The position numbers were made by a program, and so were the translations under genes. A DNA stretch of 64,000 nucleotides from Rhizobium sp. BG4 (lineage in GTDB: Bacteria > Pseudomonadota > Alphaproteobacteria > Rhizobiales > Rhizobiaceae): positions 682,001 to 746,000 of the forward strand of contig NZ_CP044127.1 of assembly GCF_016864575.1 (NCBI RefSeq), in the 5' to 3' direction. Under the pieces are notes generated by a model. That model saw nothing but the letters and a program-made list of their open reading frames with translations, was not told the DNA's origin and did no database searches. Of this stretch, positions 16,591 to 25,342 are shown one piece after another. How positions within the stretch are numbered: the first letter of the stretch is position 1; each line of letters opens with the position of its first letter.

Positions 16591-17958
16591 TCACGCGCCG
16601 ACAATGTCCAGATCGACCCTTAGGCCCCGTCCCCATTCCGAGGTCCCGAGGCTGAGGGCGATCTCCAGCCGATTGGCGATATCGGCAACGATAGGCAATC
16701 CCAGTCCGGCGCCATCGCCGGCGCCCGTATCGAGGCGGTTGAAGCGTTGAAACGCCGCCTCTCTTTGGTCTGGCGGAATGCCAGGACCGCTGTCCATGAT
16801 GGAAAGCCGCCAGCCGCGCTCGCCGGGCTCGATCCGCACCTCGATCTTTCCGGCATCGCCCGAATACTTGATCGCGTTGTCGAGGAGGTTATCGATCATG
16901 ATCCGAAGGAGGGCCCTGTCTGTCTGGACCAAGGCCTCCGGCGCACCTCTAAGGCTGACATCGAAGTGGCGTGCATTCAGCAGTACGGCAAAATCGGCAA
17001 GCGAGGCGGAAGCGATGTCACGCAGCGACACGGAGCCGAGCTGCAGCGGCTGGTGACTGACCCGCGCCAGGCGCAGGAGCTGTTCAATCAAGTGCATGGC
17101 ACGCTCGTTGCTGACCACCAGATCCTTCAAAAGCGCTCGCCGCTCATCCTCTGAATCGGCCCGGTCGAAGAGCTGCAGCAAAAGCTTGATGCCGGCCTGT
17201 GGCGTGCGCAGCTGATGGGCTGCAAGATCGGAAAAGCGCCGTTCCATCGTCAGCGACCGGCCAAGCCGGCGCAGGAGGTTGTTAAGCGAATGGACAAGCG
17301 GCGCAAGGTCCCTCGGCAGACCGGTCGTTGCGATCACCGACAGGTCATCGGGCGTACGCGTCCGGATTTGCGATACCAGCTCCTTCATATTGCTGAGCCC
17401 GTTGGTGATCGCCATCCAGATGATGACGGCGATCACAGGGATCAGCACGACAAGCGGGAAAGCCAGGTTGAGAAGAATGTTCTCGACCAGGCCCTCGCGA
17501 AGATTGATTTCTTCCGCAACCTCGATGGAAATATCTGTATCAGGGATCGGCAGGGAATAGATCCGCCATCGTGCGCCGTTATTAACGGTCTCTGAAAACC
17601 CGGCCTTGAAGCGGCTGAGCCCGGCTGGAAAGGCATTGCTGCTGGCAAAGGCGAGCGTATCGCCCTTCCAGGCACGGAACGAGTGCGCGTCCGCATAATC
17701 GTCAGCGTCCTCGTTCAGAGCCAGCTGATTATCCATATTGAAATCCAGGTCGGGTACCTGGATCGTTGGCCGGTTATCGGGCCGGGTGAGCGGATGCTGC
17801 ATCAGGGACCACAGGACGTTCGCGTCGTTGATCAACTGGGCGTCGTAGATGTTGTCTATTTCTCGTGTCGCGCTGCGATAGGCAAAAAAGCCGACGACAG
17901 CGATCGCGACGATCAGGGTCGGCAGGATACGGGCAAAGAGCCGTTGGGTAAGGGTCAC
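16591..17958 (-). CDS. Sensor histidine kinase (TctE/QseC type)
   Basis: 455 residues. Transmembrane helices at about 10-27 and 162-184 flank a periplasmic region of about 135 residues that begins YDAQLINDANVLWSL, as in the 2CSK_N domain of TctE-like kinases. A HAMP-like linker follows. The phospho-acceptor is His248 in AAHQLRTPQAG (HQLRTP in place of HELRTP). The ATPase domain has NLLDNAIKYSG, DSGPGIPPDQ and GAGLGLPIV. The start overlaps the response-regulator stop by 4 bases. It lies upstream of the biosynthetic genes on the same strand and may control them. TctE relatives sense small carboxylates; the ligand here is unknown. Confidence 0.95.
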   Translation of the reverse strand: MTLTQRLFARILPTLIVAIAVVGFFAYRSATREIDNIYDAQLINDANVLWSLMQHPLTRPDNRPTIQVPDLDFNMDNQLALNEDADDYADAHSFRAWKGDTLAFASSNAFPAGLSRFKAGFSETVNNGARWRIYSLPIPDTDISIEVAEEINLREGLVENILLNLAFPLVVLIPVIAVIIWMAITNGLSNMKELVSQIRTRTPDDLSVIATTGLPRDLAPLVHSLNNLLRRLGRSLTMERRFSDLAAHQLRTPQAGIKLLLQLFDRADSEDERRALLKDLVVSNERAMHLIEQLLRLARVSHQPLQLGSVSLRDIASASLADFAVLLNARHFDVSLRGAPEALVQTDRALLRIMIDNLLDNAIKYSGDAGKIEVRIEPGERGWRLSIMDSGPGIPPDQREAAFQRFNRLDTGAGDGAGLGLPIVADIANRLEIALSLGTSEWGRGLRVDLDIVGA

Positions 17959-18617
17959 TGCCGGCGCTCGACCATGTAGCCGACACCACGGATCGACTGT
18001 ATGAAATCAGGGCCAAGTTTCTTGCGCAAATTATAGACCGTCACTTCGATCGTGTTGCTCTCCACGGACACCTCAGAATCGTAGAGGGCATATTCGATGT
18101 CGCTTTTCGTGACGTAGCGGCCGCTGCGCTCCATCAACAGGCGCAGAAGATGGAACTCCTTTGCGGGCAGGTGAAGTTGAACCCCATCGCGACGCGCAAC
18201 CATCGCGGCCGGGTCAATCTCGACGTTTGCGCAACGGATGACCGTTTCGTTGCGCCCCTGCCTGCGGCGCAACAGCGCGCGGATGCGCGCCAAAAGCTCA
18301 TCCAGATCAAACGGCTTCGTCAGATAATCGTCGGCTCCCTCGTCCAGGCCGGCAACCCGGTCGCGCACACTGTCGAGCGCGGTCAGCATGAGAACGGGGA
18401 TGCCATTGCCACTCTGGCGAAGAGCCCGCAGCACATCAAAGCCACTTGCCTTCGGCAAGTTAACATCCAGGACCAGCGCGCCGTAGTCATTGTATTTGAG
18501 GACATGGAGCGCCGTTTCGGCATCACGGAACCAGTCCACGCCATAAGCATGCTTCTCAAGTGCCTTTTTCAGGGCCGACCCAAGAATGTCGTCGTCCTCG
18601 ACCACCAGTATACGCAA
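17955..18617 (-). CDS. OmpR-family response regulator
   Basis: 220 residues. The receiver domain has acidic residues EDDD at 7-10, phospho-acceptor Asp51 (LVLDVNLPK), Thr in MLTALD near 79 and Lys in LTKPFD near 101. The C-terminal winged helix (about 125-218) ends IRGVGYMVERR. It forms a pair with the kinase at 16591-17958 (4-base overlap) and is the first gene of the long minus-strand run, so the promoter should lie in 18618-18963. Confidence 0.95.
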   Translation of the reverse strand: MRILVVEDDDILGSALKKALEKHAYGVDWFRDAETALHVLKYNDYGALVLDVNLPKASGFDVLRALRQSGNGIPVLMLTALDSVRDRVAGLDEGADDYLTKPFDLDELLARIRALLRRRQGRNETVIRCANVEIDPAAMVARRDGVQLHLPAKEFHLLRLLMERSGRYVTKSDIEYALYDSEVSVESNTIEVTVYNLRKKLGPDFIQSIRGVGYMVERRQ

Positions 18618-18963
18618 TGGAACGTCCTTGCTGCTCCCTGTCAGATCGGCTTATGTTCTCTCGAAATGAGGCTGAAATCCGGCCTGAGATTGGCGCGAGC
18701 GGATCTGTTTGGCGCAGGGGTCGGGCCCTGTCGGCCGGACTGCACCGACTGCCTCGTGGGAGCTAACCGGCCTTTCGTTCCAGAACGCTTTGGCGCGCAT
18801 GATATCGTGTCGACATGTGCTTGTGGGTCTGCCGCGTAACGGCGGCCACACGACCATCGCGGGCTGCGACGCCTCCGGCTTTCGCGTATGAGATGTAAGC
18901 ATTTGAAATTGCTTTACCAAGCCGGTTAGCGGGACCTTAAAGGCAGGGTGCTAGAAGTCGCAC
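18618..18963. other. Intergenic region upstream of the two-component system
   Basis: About 350 bases between the divergent response-regulator and TadG-like genes. Frames present here are short and overlap on both strands without family resemblance. It should hold the promoters of both genes; I see no clear operator repeat. Confidence 0.4.
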
Positions 18964-20280
18964 ATGTCCTCTTTGGTACCTTTGTGCATGATAAAGACAG
19001 TTAGGCGCATCTTCGCATGCCGTTCGGGAAATTTCGGGTTATTGACGGCAATCCTGATTACGCCCCTGGTCGGGGCCGCCGGCATGGCTATCGATTTTTC
19101 GCACGCGCTGGAGATTCGCACCCAACTCTTTGACGCTGCCGACGCTGCAGCGGTCGGGGCAGTCGCGGAAAAGTCTTCGGCCGTTACTCAGGCCATGGCA
19201 ATGCCGGCTGACGGCTCCATATCTGTCGGCGAGAGTGAAGCGCGCAAACTGTTCACGGGACAGATGTCGGGAGAAGCCGCGTCGCTACCGATCGACCTGT
19301 CAGTGACAGTAACGCGCAACTTGAACAAGGTCACCTCCAACATCGCCTTCAAGACATCAATCCCGACGACCTTCATGGCGATATTTGGTAAAACCAGTAT
19401 TGAGGTGTCGGGTACCGCCAGCGCCGAATATCAAACCGCGTCCTTCATGGATTTCTATATCCTCATCGACAACACACCTTCAATGGGTGTCGGCGCTACG
19501 GCAGCTGATGTCACCAAGATGCAAGCCAACACATCCGACAGTTGCGCCTTTGCCTGCCACGATATCGCAAGCGGCAACAAGAGCTACTACAATCTGGCAA
19601 AGTCGCTCGGAGTGACCATGCGTATCGACACGGTCCGCCAGGCGACCCAGCAGTTAACGACGACGGCAAAGAGCACGCGCGTCACGAGCAACCAGTTCAG
19701 AATGGGAGTTTACACCTTTGGCACCAAGGCCGAGGATGCGAAGCTCACCACCATTTCAGATCCCACCTACGATCTGGATCAAGTTCGATCATACACAGAT
19801 GCCGTCGATCTCATGACCATTCCAAGTCAGGGATACAACAGTGATCAGACAACAAGCTTTGACAGTGCTCTGACGCAGATGAACACCATCATCACCACGC
19901 CGGGCAGCGGCAACACGTCCGCTGACCCGCAGAAGATCCTGTTCTTCGTGGCGGACGGCGTCGGCGACAGCTACAAGCCATCCACTTGTACCAAGAAAAC
20001 CACCGGCGGTCGCTGCCAGGAGCCGATCGACACGAGTTTCTGCGCTCCTTTAAAAGCGCGCGGCGTCAAGATTGCTGTCCTCTACACGACCTATTTACCG
20101 CTTCCGAAGAACAGTTGGTACAATACCTGGATCTCGCCGTTCCAGAGCCAGATTCCTGCTAAAATGGCGGAATGTGCGTCCCCTGGCCTCTATTTCGAAG
20201 TGACACCGACCGACGGCATCGCGGATGCAATGAAAGCTTTGTTCCTCAGGGTTATCAGGCAGCCGCGCTTAACGTCCTAG
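18964..20280 (+). CDS. TadG-like protein with TadE-type N-terminus and VWA domain
   Basis: 438 residues; an alternative start at 18988 (MIKTVRR) fits homologues equally well and neither has a clear ribosome-binding site. The N-terminus SGNFGLLTAILITPLVGAAGMAIDFSHALEIRTQLFDAADAAA is the single-helix, pilin-like segment of TadE/TadG proteins. After about residue 160 a von Willebrand A domain begins with the MIDAS motif DNTPSMG and later ILFFVADGVGDS. The C-terminus ADAMKALFLRVIRQPRLTS is typical. TadG proteins are linked to Flp pilus or cell-surface assembly. No other tad genes are nearby, so this is an orphan copy, a common situation in rhizobia. Role uncertain. Confidence 0.88.
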   Translation: MSSLVPLCMIKTVRRIFACRSGNFGLLTAILITPLVGAAGMAIDFSHALEIRTQLFDAADAAAVGAVAEKSSAVTQAMAMPADGSISVGESEARKLFTGQMSGEAASLPIDLSVTVTRNLNKVTSNIAFKTSIPTTFMAIFGKTSIEVSGTASAEYQTASFMDFYILIDNTPSMGVGATAADVTKMQANTSDSCAFACHDIASGNKSYYNLAKSLGVTMRIDTVRQATQQLTTTAKSTRVTSNQFRMGVYTFGTKAEDAKLTTISDPTYDLDQVRSYTDAVDLMTIPSQGYNSDQTTSFDSALTQMNTIITTPGSGNTSADPQKILFFVADGVGDSYKPSTCTKKTTGGRCQEPIDTSFCAPLKARGVKIAVLYTTYLPLPKNSWYNTWISPFQSQIPAKMAECASPGLYFEVTPTDGIADAMKALFLRVIRQPRLTS

Positions 20281-20544
20281 TGATTGCGGTCTGATGGTCG
20301 ATCCCCTTAAGTCGGCTTTGCCGTGCAGCTTGCTCGATCAAAGGCGCCTTGTAGTGCGCATGTCAGTCGCCAAGGTCACGAGAGACAGCACGACTGTTAG
20401 TGGCGCGTATTTCGAGGCTTGGGCATAGGAAGAACCTTTAGACCTTCCCTGCTATCGACGATGAAGCCCGACCGTGTTCTTGAGTATGCGATCGAACTTT
20501 TGCCGGGTGTAGCCGAGATCGTAAGCCGCCTTCGAGTTTGGCGC
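20281..20544. other. Intergenic region without a recognised feature
   Basis: Frames on the minus strand here are short and lack family resemblance. One frame (about 20470-20550) has protein-like composition (AAYDLGYTRQKFDRIL) and could be a relic of a lost gene. Nothing more can be supported. Confidence 0.3.
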
Positions 20545-20766
20545 TCAAAGCCGGTGTCGGCCGAGTAGCCAGAAGGTAAAAACGACAATCGGCATCAAGG
20601 AGAGCGATGCCAGCTGCCACAACCCGTCGCTCGAAACTGACGTCTCGTCATCGGCTCCCAGAAACACTGTCCCTCCCAGGAACACCAAAATTGCGACAAC
20701 GGTGGCGGCCGGCAGGCCGTACATTATCCAATGATTGGTCCGGTTGCGATCGTCGCCATCTCCCAT
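20545..20766 (-). CDS. Small two-helix membrane protein, unknown function
   Basis: 73 residues from the ATG at 20766, which follows AGAAGGGA at a suitable distance. Two hydrophobic helices (about residues 16-35 and 50-67) are joined by a short acidic loop (GADDETSVSSDG). The N-terminus is hydrophilic and acidic and the C-terminus basic (LLGRHRL), so both ends probably face the cytoplasm. No family is recognised. It lies downstream of the fasciclin gene on the same strand, separated by a strong hairpin. Confidence 0.5.
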   Translation of the reverse strand: MGDGDDRNRTNHWIMYGLPAATVVAILVFLGGTVFLGADDETSVSSDGLWQLASLSLMPIVVFTFWLLGRHRL

Positions 20767-20835
20767 GAGCAATCCCTTCTCCTCGGGCATAAGGCGGCCG
20801 TTTGCAGACCGTCGCGGACATCGACAGGGACGGTA

Positions 20836-20860
20836 GCCGGGCTGCGACACGCAGCCCGGC
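20836..20860 (-). terminator. Hairpin after the fasciclin gene
   Basis: An 11-bp perfect, GC-rich stem (GCCGGGCTGCG / CGCAGCCCGGC) with a 3-base loop begins 9 bases after the fasciclin stop. No T-tract follows on the minus strand. Confidence 0.55.
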
Positions 20861-20868
20861 AATTCACA

Positions 20869-21426
20869 TCAGGATTTCGGAAGCAGAACTTTATCAATAA
20901 CGTGGATGACGCCATTTGACTGTTTCACGTCTGCGATGGTCACGGTCGCAGTGCCACCGGTCTCATCGGTGAGGGTGATCTTTCCCATGTTTTCCTTGGC
21001 CTTGATCACACAACCTCCGACCGTCTTGATGTCATGCTCGCCGCCATCGTCCTTGATCATCTTCGCGACCGTGCTTGCCATTGCTTCGGCAGCAACCACA
21101 TGACAAGTGAGGACCTTTGCCAGCTTTTCCTTGTTTTCGGGCTTCAACAGCGTCTCGACAGTACCCTTCGGAAGGGCGTCGAAAGCTTCGTTGGTCGGCG
21201 CGAACACCGTGAAGGGCCCCTTCCCTTCCAGCGTCTTTACCAGCCCGGCCGCTTTGACCGCAGCGACCAGGGTCGTGTGGTCTTTCGAATTGGAAGCGTT
21301 CTGGACGATATTCTTGTCTTCATACATCGCCGCACCGCCGACTTTAGGATTGGCAGCGTTAGCACCCATAACTCCCGCCAAACCGATTGATAGTGCGACA
21401 GCCGAAGTTACCAAAAGCCTGTTCAT
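20869..21426 (-). CDS. Secreted fasciclin (FAS1) domain protein
   Basis: 185 residues. A signal peptide (SAVALSIGLAGVMGANAAN) ends near residue 25. The FAS1 domain shows both conserved boxes: GPFTVFAPTNEAFDALPKGT (H1) and SNGVIHVIDKVLLP (H2 with the Y/V-H motif) at the end. Such proteins are periplasmic or surface-attached adhesins of unclear role; in several proteobacteria they belong to ECF-sigma stress regulons. The neighbouring DUF3429 and FAD-oxidoreductase genes on the same strand fit a stress-response locus. Regulation cannot be read directly from the upstream sequence. Confidence 0.92.
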   Translation of the reverse strand: MNRLLVTSAVALSIGLAGVMGANAANPKVGGAAMYEDKNIVQNASNSKDHTTLVAAVKAAGLVKTLEGKGPFTVFAPTNEAFDALPKGTVETLLKPENKEKLAKVLTCHVVAAEAMASTVAKMIKDDGGEHDIKTVGGCVIKAKENMGKITLTDETGGTATVTIADVKQSNGVIHVIDKVLLPKS

Positions 21427-21538
21427 GATGGTCTCCTCTCGTTGCCGGTCTCTTGCCCGGTCGCCTGTCTACGCATCCTCACGATTTCGGTTTGATTTTT
21501 TTCAAGACGCGTCCCGGTCGCCACATAAAGCGATGCGA

Positions 21539-21976
21539 TCACCTCGATATGTTGAAACCCGCGTGTATCAGCACGACAACATAGGACAGAACAACGAGTG
21601 CCGTGACTCTTGAGCGCAGCCGTAGATACCAGCGGAGATCTGCACGATCAGACAAAAGCGAGAAATCGCAAGCGAGAAGCACGAGGTAGAGCGCCATCTG
21701 GATCGAAAGACCGAGCGCGGGTGATCCGATCAAAACGCTTGCAAAGGAAGCCAACGCCAACACGTTACTCAGCACAATGATACCGAGACCAGACGCCGAA
21801 GCCTGCGCGCCGCCCCACAACGCTCCGGCCATGAACGCTGCAATAATGGACCCGTAAGCAGCAAAAAGTTGCGAGGCCGCGCCGACTTGAAGGATTACTG
21901 GCAGTACGAGCAACCAGAATGGCAGCGCACCCAGATAGGTGAGGACCGTCGAAACGCCGCGTACCGTCGCTTTCAT
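21539..21976 (-). CDS. DUF3429 membrane protein
   Basis: 145 residues from the ATG at 21976, which overlaps the upstream oxidoreductase stop (ATGA). Five hydrophobic helices are visible, starting VLTYLGALPFWLLVLPVIL and including FAAYGSIIAAFMAGALWGG, the signature of DUF3429. A longer frame in the list of possibilities begins in another gene and was not used. Function of the family is unknown; it is often found beside cryptochrome/photolyase and FAD-dependent genes. Translational coupling to the oxidoreductase suggests a shared role. Confidence 0.85.
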   Translation of the reverse strand: MKATVRGVSTVLTYLGALPFWLLVLPVILQVGAASQLFAAYGSIIAAFMAGALWGGAQASASGLGIIVLSNVLALASFASVLIGSPALGLSIQMALYLVLLACDFSLLSDRADLRWYLRLRSRVTALVVLSYVVVLIHAGFNISR

Positions 21977-22968
21977 TCCTGTTCTCCAATCGCTGCGAGG
22001 ATGGCATCCGCAAGCTTCGAGCCGCTCATGAATGCTGCCTCGACACGACCTCCAATACACCAGTCGCCACAAGCGCCAAGCTGATTGCCTTCATCGAGGA
22101 GAAAAGGCTGGCCGGCAGCCTCTATGACGTCGGCATCGCGCCAGCGGTGAATGACAACTGTTCGAGTTTCGGCCGGCTTCAGGGGCATATGACGCTTTAA
22201 AGCCTCAACCATCGTCCGGCGCACGATATCGAGCGATACATCGATGTTGGCGTCCGCCCATGACGCCGTTGCGTTGACGACCAGGGTCGGGGACGATGCG
22301 CGACCTGGCTTAGTGTGATTACGAGCGATCCAGCCGATGACAGGATCCGACAGCCAGGCAGCCTTGAATGGCAATCTGGCATCGTCCAGCATTCTCATCA
22401 TCAACGTGAAACAGCCACTCATTGTGACCCCCGTCAATGTTCGATGGTGCGAGAACAGCTCAGGCATCAGCATGGCCGCCTGTCGGGCAGGCGCTGCTAC
22501 GACCACCCAATCAAATGGCCCATGCGAGGCATGACCAGCGTTGACATACCAGCTACCGGGTTTGCCTGTAATTTTGCCCGCAGACGTATGCAGCCGGAGA
22601 TCAAGACCGACCGACATTGATTTTGCGAGAGCGTCCATCTCTGGAATAGCGACGTACCGTGTGGGGTCCAAGGCAGCCGTCTTCGGTAAACCATTGTCCG
22701 GTAAGGTCATGGGAGCGCAGGTCCAAACAGCGACCAGGCCGGCCTCACAAGCTGCCTTCACCTGCCTGGAAAAACTTGCATCACGCACTGTGAAATACTG
22801 TGCGCCATAGTCGAACGAGCTGTTATCGACCCGACGTGTCGCCATCCGGCCGCCGACGCCTCTTTCCTTTTCGAAAACCGTTACGTTCGCGGACTTCGAC
22901 AGCGATCGGGCAGCAGCAAGACCGGCCATTCCCGCACCAATAATACCAACGCGTTGCATCGCGACCAT
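21973..22968 (-). CDS. Renalase-like NAD(P)/FAD-dependent oxidoreductase
   Basis: 331 residues. The dinucleotide-binding motif GIIGAGMAGLAAARSLSKSANVTVFEKERGVGGRMATRR (residues 7-46) is complete, including the Glu that binds FAD ribose and the GG motif. DNSSFDYGAQYFTVRD follows, typical of the small amine-oxidase/renalase group, and GDWCIGGRVEAAFMSGSKLADAI near the end binds FAD. No signal peptide is present. It is divergent from folE with 143 bases between starts and coupled to DUF3429. Related genes occur in singlet-oxygen/light-stress regulons of alphaproteobacteria (known for RpoE-ChrR); a similar role here is inference. Confidence 0.88.
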   Translation of the reverse strand: MVAMQRVGIIGAGMAGLAAARSLSKSANVTVFEKERGVGGRMATRRVDNSSFDYGAQYFTVRDASFSRQVKAACEAGLVAVWTCAPMTLPDNGLPKTAALDPTRYVAIPEMDALAKSMSVGLDLRLHTSAGKITGKPGSWYVNAGHASHGPFDWVVVAAPARQAAMLMPELFSHHRTLTGVTMSGCFTLMMRMLDDARLPFKAAWLSDPVIGWIARNHTKPGRASSPTLVVNATASWADANIDVSLDIVRRTMVEALKRHMPLKPAETRTVVIHRWRDADVIEAAGQPFLLDEGNQLGACGDWCIGGRVEAAFMSGSKLADAILAAIGEQE

Positions 22969-23053
22969 ATTCGTTCGCCGTGATCAATGACGGTTCACTG
23001 TACGGTTCTGCGCCGAAACAGATCAGAAACCACTGTTCAGCTCAACGCCTGTT

Positions 23054-23083
23054 TGATCCACCTGTGCTTGGTCAGCGTAACAC
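23054..23083 (+). promoter_or_regulatory. Candidate ECF-type promoter of folE
   Basis: TGATCC, 18 bases, then TAACAC, located 29 bases before the folE start. This resembles the RpoE (ChrR-controlled) promoter pattern of Rhodobacter (TGATCC-N18-TAAGA as I recall it). A weaker TGATCT box faces the divergent FAD-oxidoreductase gene. No ECF sigma factor is encoded in this window. Confidence 0.4.
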
Positions 23084-23111
23084 CAGCCTGACAGATTGAG
23101 GAGAAAGTGAA

Positions 23112-23723
23112 ATGGACGCGGTGGTGACCAAAAGCGAGCTTACGCCAGATCCGGAACGGCCGACCCAATTGGAAGTAGAAGCGGCCGTGCGTACGTTGAT
23201 CCGTTGGGCTGGCGATGATCCGTCACGCGAAGGGCTAATGGAAACACCAAGACGCGTGGCAAAGGCTTATCGCGAGCTCTTCTCGGGGTACGATGTTGAA
23301 CCTGAAGACATTCTGGCCAAGACATTCTCAGAGGTCGGTGGGTACAGTGACATGGTCCTCGTCAGGGATATAGAGTTTCATTCGCACTGCGAGCACCATA
23401 TGGTCCCGTTTCATGGGGTTGCCCATGTTGCTTATATTCCCGATCATGGAGTTCTTGGACTGTCAAAAATTGCAAGGCTGGTCGATCTCTACGCCCGCAG
23501 GCTTCAGACGCAGGAGACGATGACGGCTCAGATTGCGCAAGCCCTGGACGAGAGCTTAAGACCCAAAGGTGTCGCCGTGATGCTTGAAGCTGAGCACATG
23601 TGCATGGCAATGCGCGGGATCCAGAAAAACGGCGCCAGGACCATAACCACGTTCTTCACCGGCCAGTTCCAAATGTTTGCGTCAGATCAGGCGCGCTTCA
23701 TGCAGCTGGCGCGCCAGCGATAG
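23112..23723 (+). CDS. folE: GTP cyclohydrolase I (type IA)
   Basis: 203 residues, normal length. The family pattern is complete: LIRWAGDDPSREGLMETPRRVAKAYRELFSGY, the Zn-binding Cys and catalytic His in FHSHCEHHMVPFHG (about residues 92-95), GLSKIARLVDLYARRLQTQE, and the second Zn Cys in EAEHMCMAMRGI (about 163). It converts GTP to 7,8-dihydroneopterin triphosphate in the cytosol for folate or other pterins. AGGAGAAAG precedes the start. Its position in a stress-type locus suggests an accessory copy, possibly for a pterin cofactor used by photolyase-type proteins; a housekeeping folE elsewhere cannot be excluded. Confidence 0.95.
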   Translation: MDAVVTKSELTPDPERPTQLEVEAAVRTLIRWAGDDPSREGLMETPRRVAKAYRELFSGYDVEPEDILAKTFSEVGGYSDMVLVRDIEFHSHCEHHMVPFHGVAHVAYIPDHGVLGLSKIARLVDLYARRLQTQETMTAQIAQALDESLRPKGVAVMLEAEHMCMAMRGIQKNGARTITTFFTGQFQMFASDQARFMQLARQR

Positions 23724-23945
23724 AGGGGGTCTTGGGGCGCACGTAACATTGCAGCATGCGCAGCGACTAGCCCTGCTCCAAGCGGTAGCGCAGCTGGAAA
23801 TCGTGATCAGGATGCCGGTGCATTTGACGGTTTTATGGCACTCCTGCACCTCACCGGCCTCACCACCGGCATGCGGGCCGCGTTGCGAAACCTGTGGCCT
23901 CCAACCGGCTCATGTTTCGAACGTCGCCTTGCAAAGGATCGTCCA

Positions 23946-25271
23946 ATGACCGACCGAACTCGCCCGGTACCTCAAAGCCGTCTTAGCCGACTTGCTGCTT
24001 TGGGAAAGCTCGCCGGCGGCGTTGCCGCCGGAGCTGTGGGAGAGGGGCTGGGGCGTCTGGCGCGGGGTGAACGGCCGCATCTTTCAGACCTTGTTCTGAC
24101 ACCATCAAACGCCTTGCGTGCAGCAGAGCAACTATCGCGACTGCGAGGTGCAGCAATGAAGCTAGGCCAGATGTTGTCGCTTGACCCCGGCGACATCCTG
24201 CCCCGGGGACTTACCGCAATCCTTGCTCAACTTCGTGAAAATGCTCACACGATGCCGCTGCGTCAACTCGAGGGCGTGCTCAGGAATGCCTGGGGAAGCA
24301 ACTGGCGATCCAGGTTTGCTCGCTTCGATATGGCCCCGATCGCGGCTGCCTCGATCGGTCAGGTTCACCGCGCCCGGCTTGCGACAGGTCGCGAGCTCGC
24401 TGTCAAGGTTCAGTATCCCGGCGTCGCTAAGAGTATCGATTCCGATATTGATAACGTTGCTGCGATCCTGCGCATGTCCGGCCTTGTTCCGGCAAATCTG
24501 GATCTCGGCCCCCTGCTCGCGGAGGCAAAACGTCAGCTGCGGGAGGAGGCCAATTATTTGCGCGAGGCGGAGCAGATGAAACACTACAGGGCGCTGCTCG
24601 AAGACGACCCACGATTTCTGGTACCGGCTCCGGTCGATGACCTGCTTCATGAGACTGTCTTGCCGATGGACTACATGGCCGGTTCAAAGATCGAGACCTT
24701 GACCGATGCCCCGCAGCAACACCGCAATCTCGCTGTAACTGCGCTTCTTGATCTTGTTCTTAAGGAACTGTTCGAGTTCAAACTCATGCAGACTGATCCC
24801 AATTTCGCCAACTATCGGTTTCAGGCCAATACAGGCAAGATTGTCCTACTCGACTTTGGCGCAACGCGGCAGCTTGCACCTGATACCGCCGAGCAATACC
24901 AGGCTTTGCTTGGTGCCGGCCTTGCTCGCGATCGCACCAAAATCCGACAGGCCCTGTTGACCATGGAGTTTGTTTCTTCTGCGCAGATTGCGAACCACAG
25001 CGCCGCGCTCAATGAAATAATCGATATCGTCCTTCGGCAATTGGCAAGACACGACCGTTACCAGTTCGATTTTTCAGATCGAGCCTTCGTCAAAGCCATT
25101 CGGGAAAAGGCGGAACCGATCATTGCAGATCGAAATACGTGGCGCGTGCCGCCACCAGACAAGCTGTTCGTACAGCGCAAGATAAGCGGCACGGTTCTGC
25201 TGGCGGTAACCCTGCAGGCCAAAGTGCCACTCGAGGTGATGCTTGACCGCTACAATCCGATGAATGGCTGA
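23946..25271 (+). CDS. ABC1/UbiB (AarF) atypical kinase
   Basis: 441 residues from the ATG at 23946; the open frame extends to 23835 but that part has no family similarity. An N-terminal amphipathic region (LAALGKLAGGVAAGAVGEGL) precedes the hallmark KxGQ motif MKLGQMLSLD (about residue 78), then AAASIGQVHRARLATGRELAVKVQYPGV (A-rich loop and catalytic Lys), the ExD region REEANYLREAEQ, and the LLDFGATRQL metal-binding DFG. These proteins support coenzyme Q biosynthesis or related lipid handling at the membrane. This is the shorter ABC1/ADCK3-like type, not the C-terminally membrane-anchored UbiB. It follows folE and precedes trpB on the same strand. Confidence 0.9.
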   Translation: MTDRTRPVPQSRLSRLAALGKLAGGVAAGAVGEGLGRLARGERPHLSDLVLTPSNALRAAEQLSRLRGAAMKLGQMLSLDPGDILPRGLTAILAQLRENAHTMPLRQLEGVLRNAWGSNWRSRFARFDMAPIAAASIGQVHRARLATGRELAVKVQYPGVAKSIDSDIDNVAAILRMSGLVPANLDLGPLLAEAKRQLREEANYLREAEQMKHYRALLEDDPRFLVPAPVDDLLHETVLPMDYMAGSKIETLTDAPQQHRNLAVTALLDLVLKELFEFKLMQTDPNFANYRFQANTGKIVLLDFGATRQLAPDTAEQYQALLGAGLARDRTKIRQALLTMEFVSSAQIANHSAALNEIIDIVLRQLARHDRYQFDFSDRAFVKAIREKAEPIIADRNTWRVPPPDKLFVQRKISGTVLLAVTLQAKVPLEVMLDRYNPMNG

Positions 25272-25342
25272 GATCTAAAGCATAAAACAGTCAGTCGGCA
25301 CCATCCAAATGCAGCCAGTGGCGTAAGAGCATCAAGGAGATC

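Noticed and set aside
20438..20588. Possible transposase or integrase relic
   Set aside because: One frame has protein-like composition, but no recognisable motif, terminal repeat or target duplication supports a mobile element.
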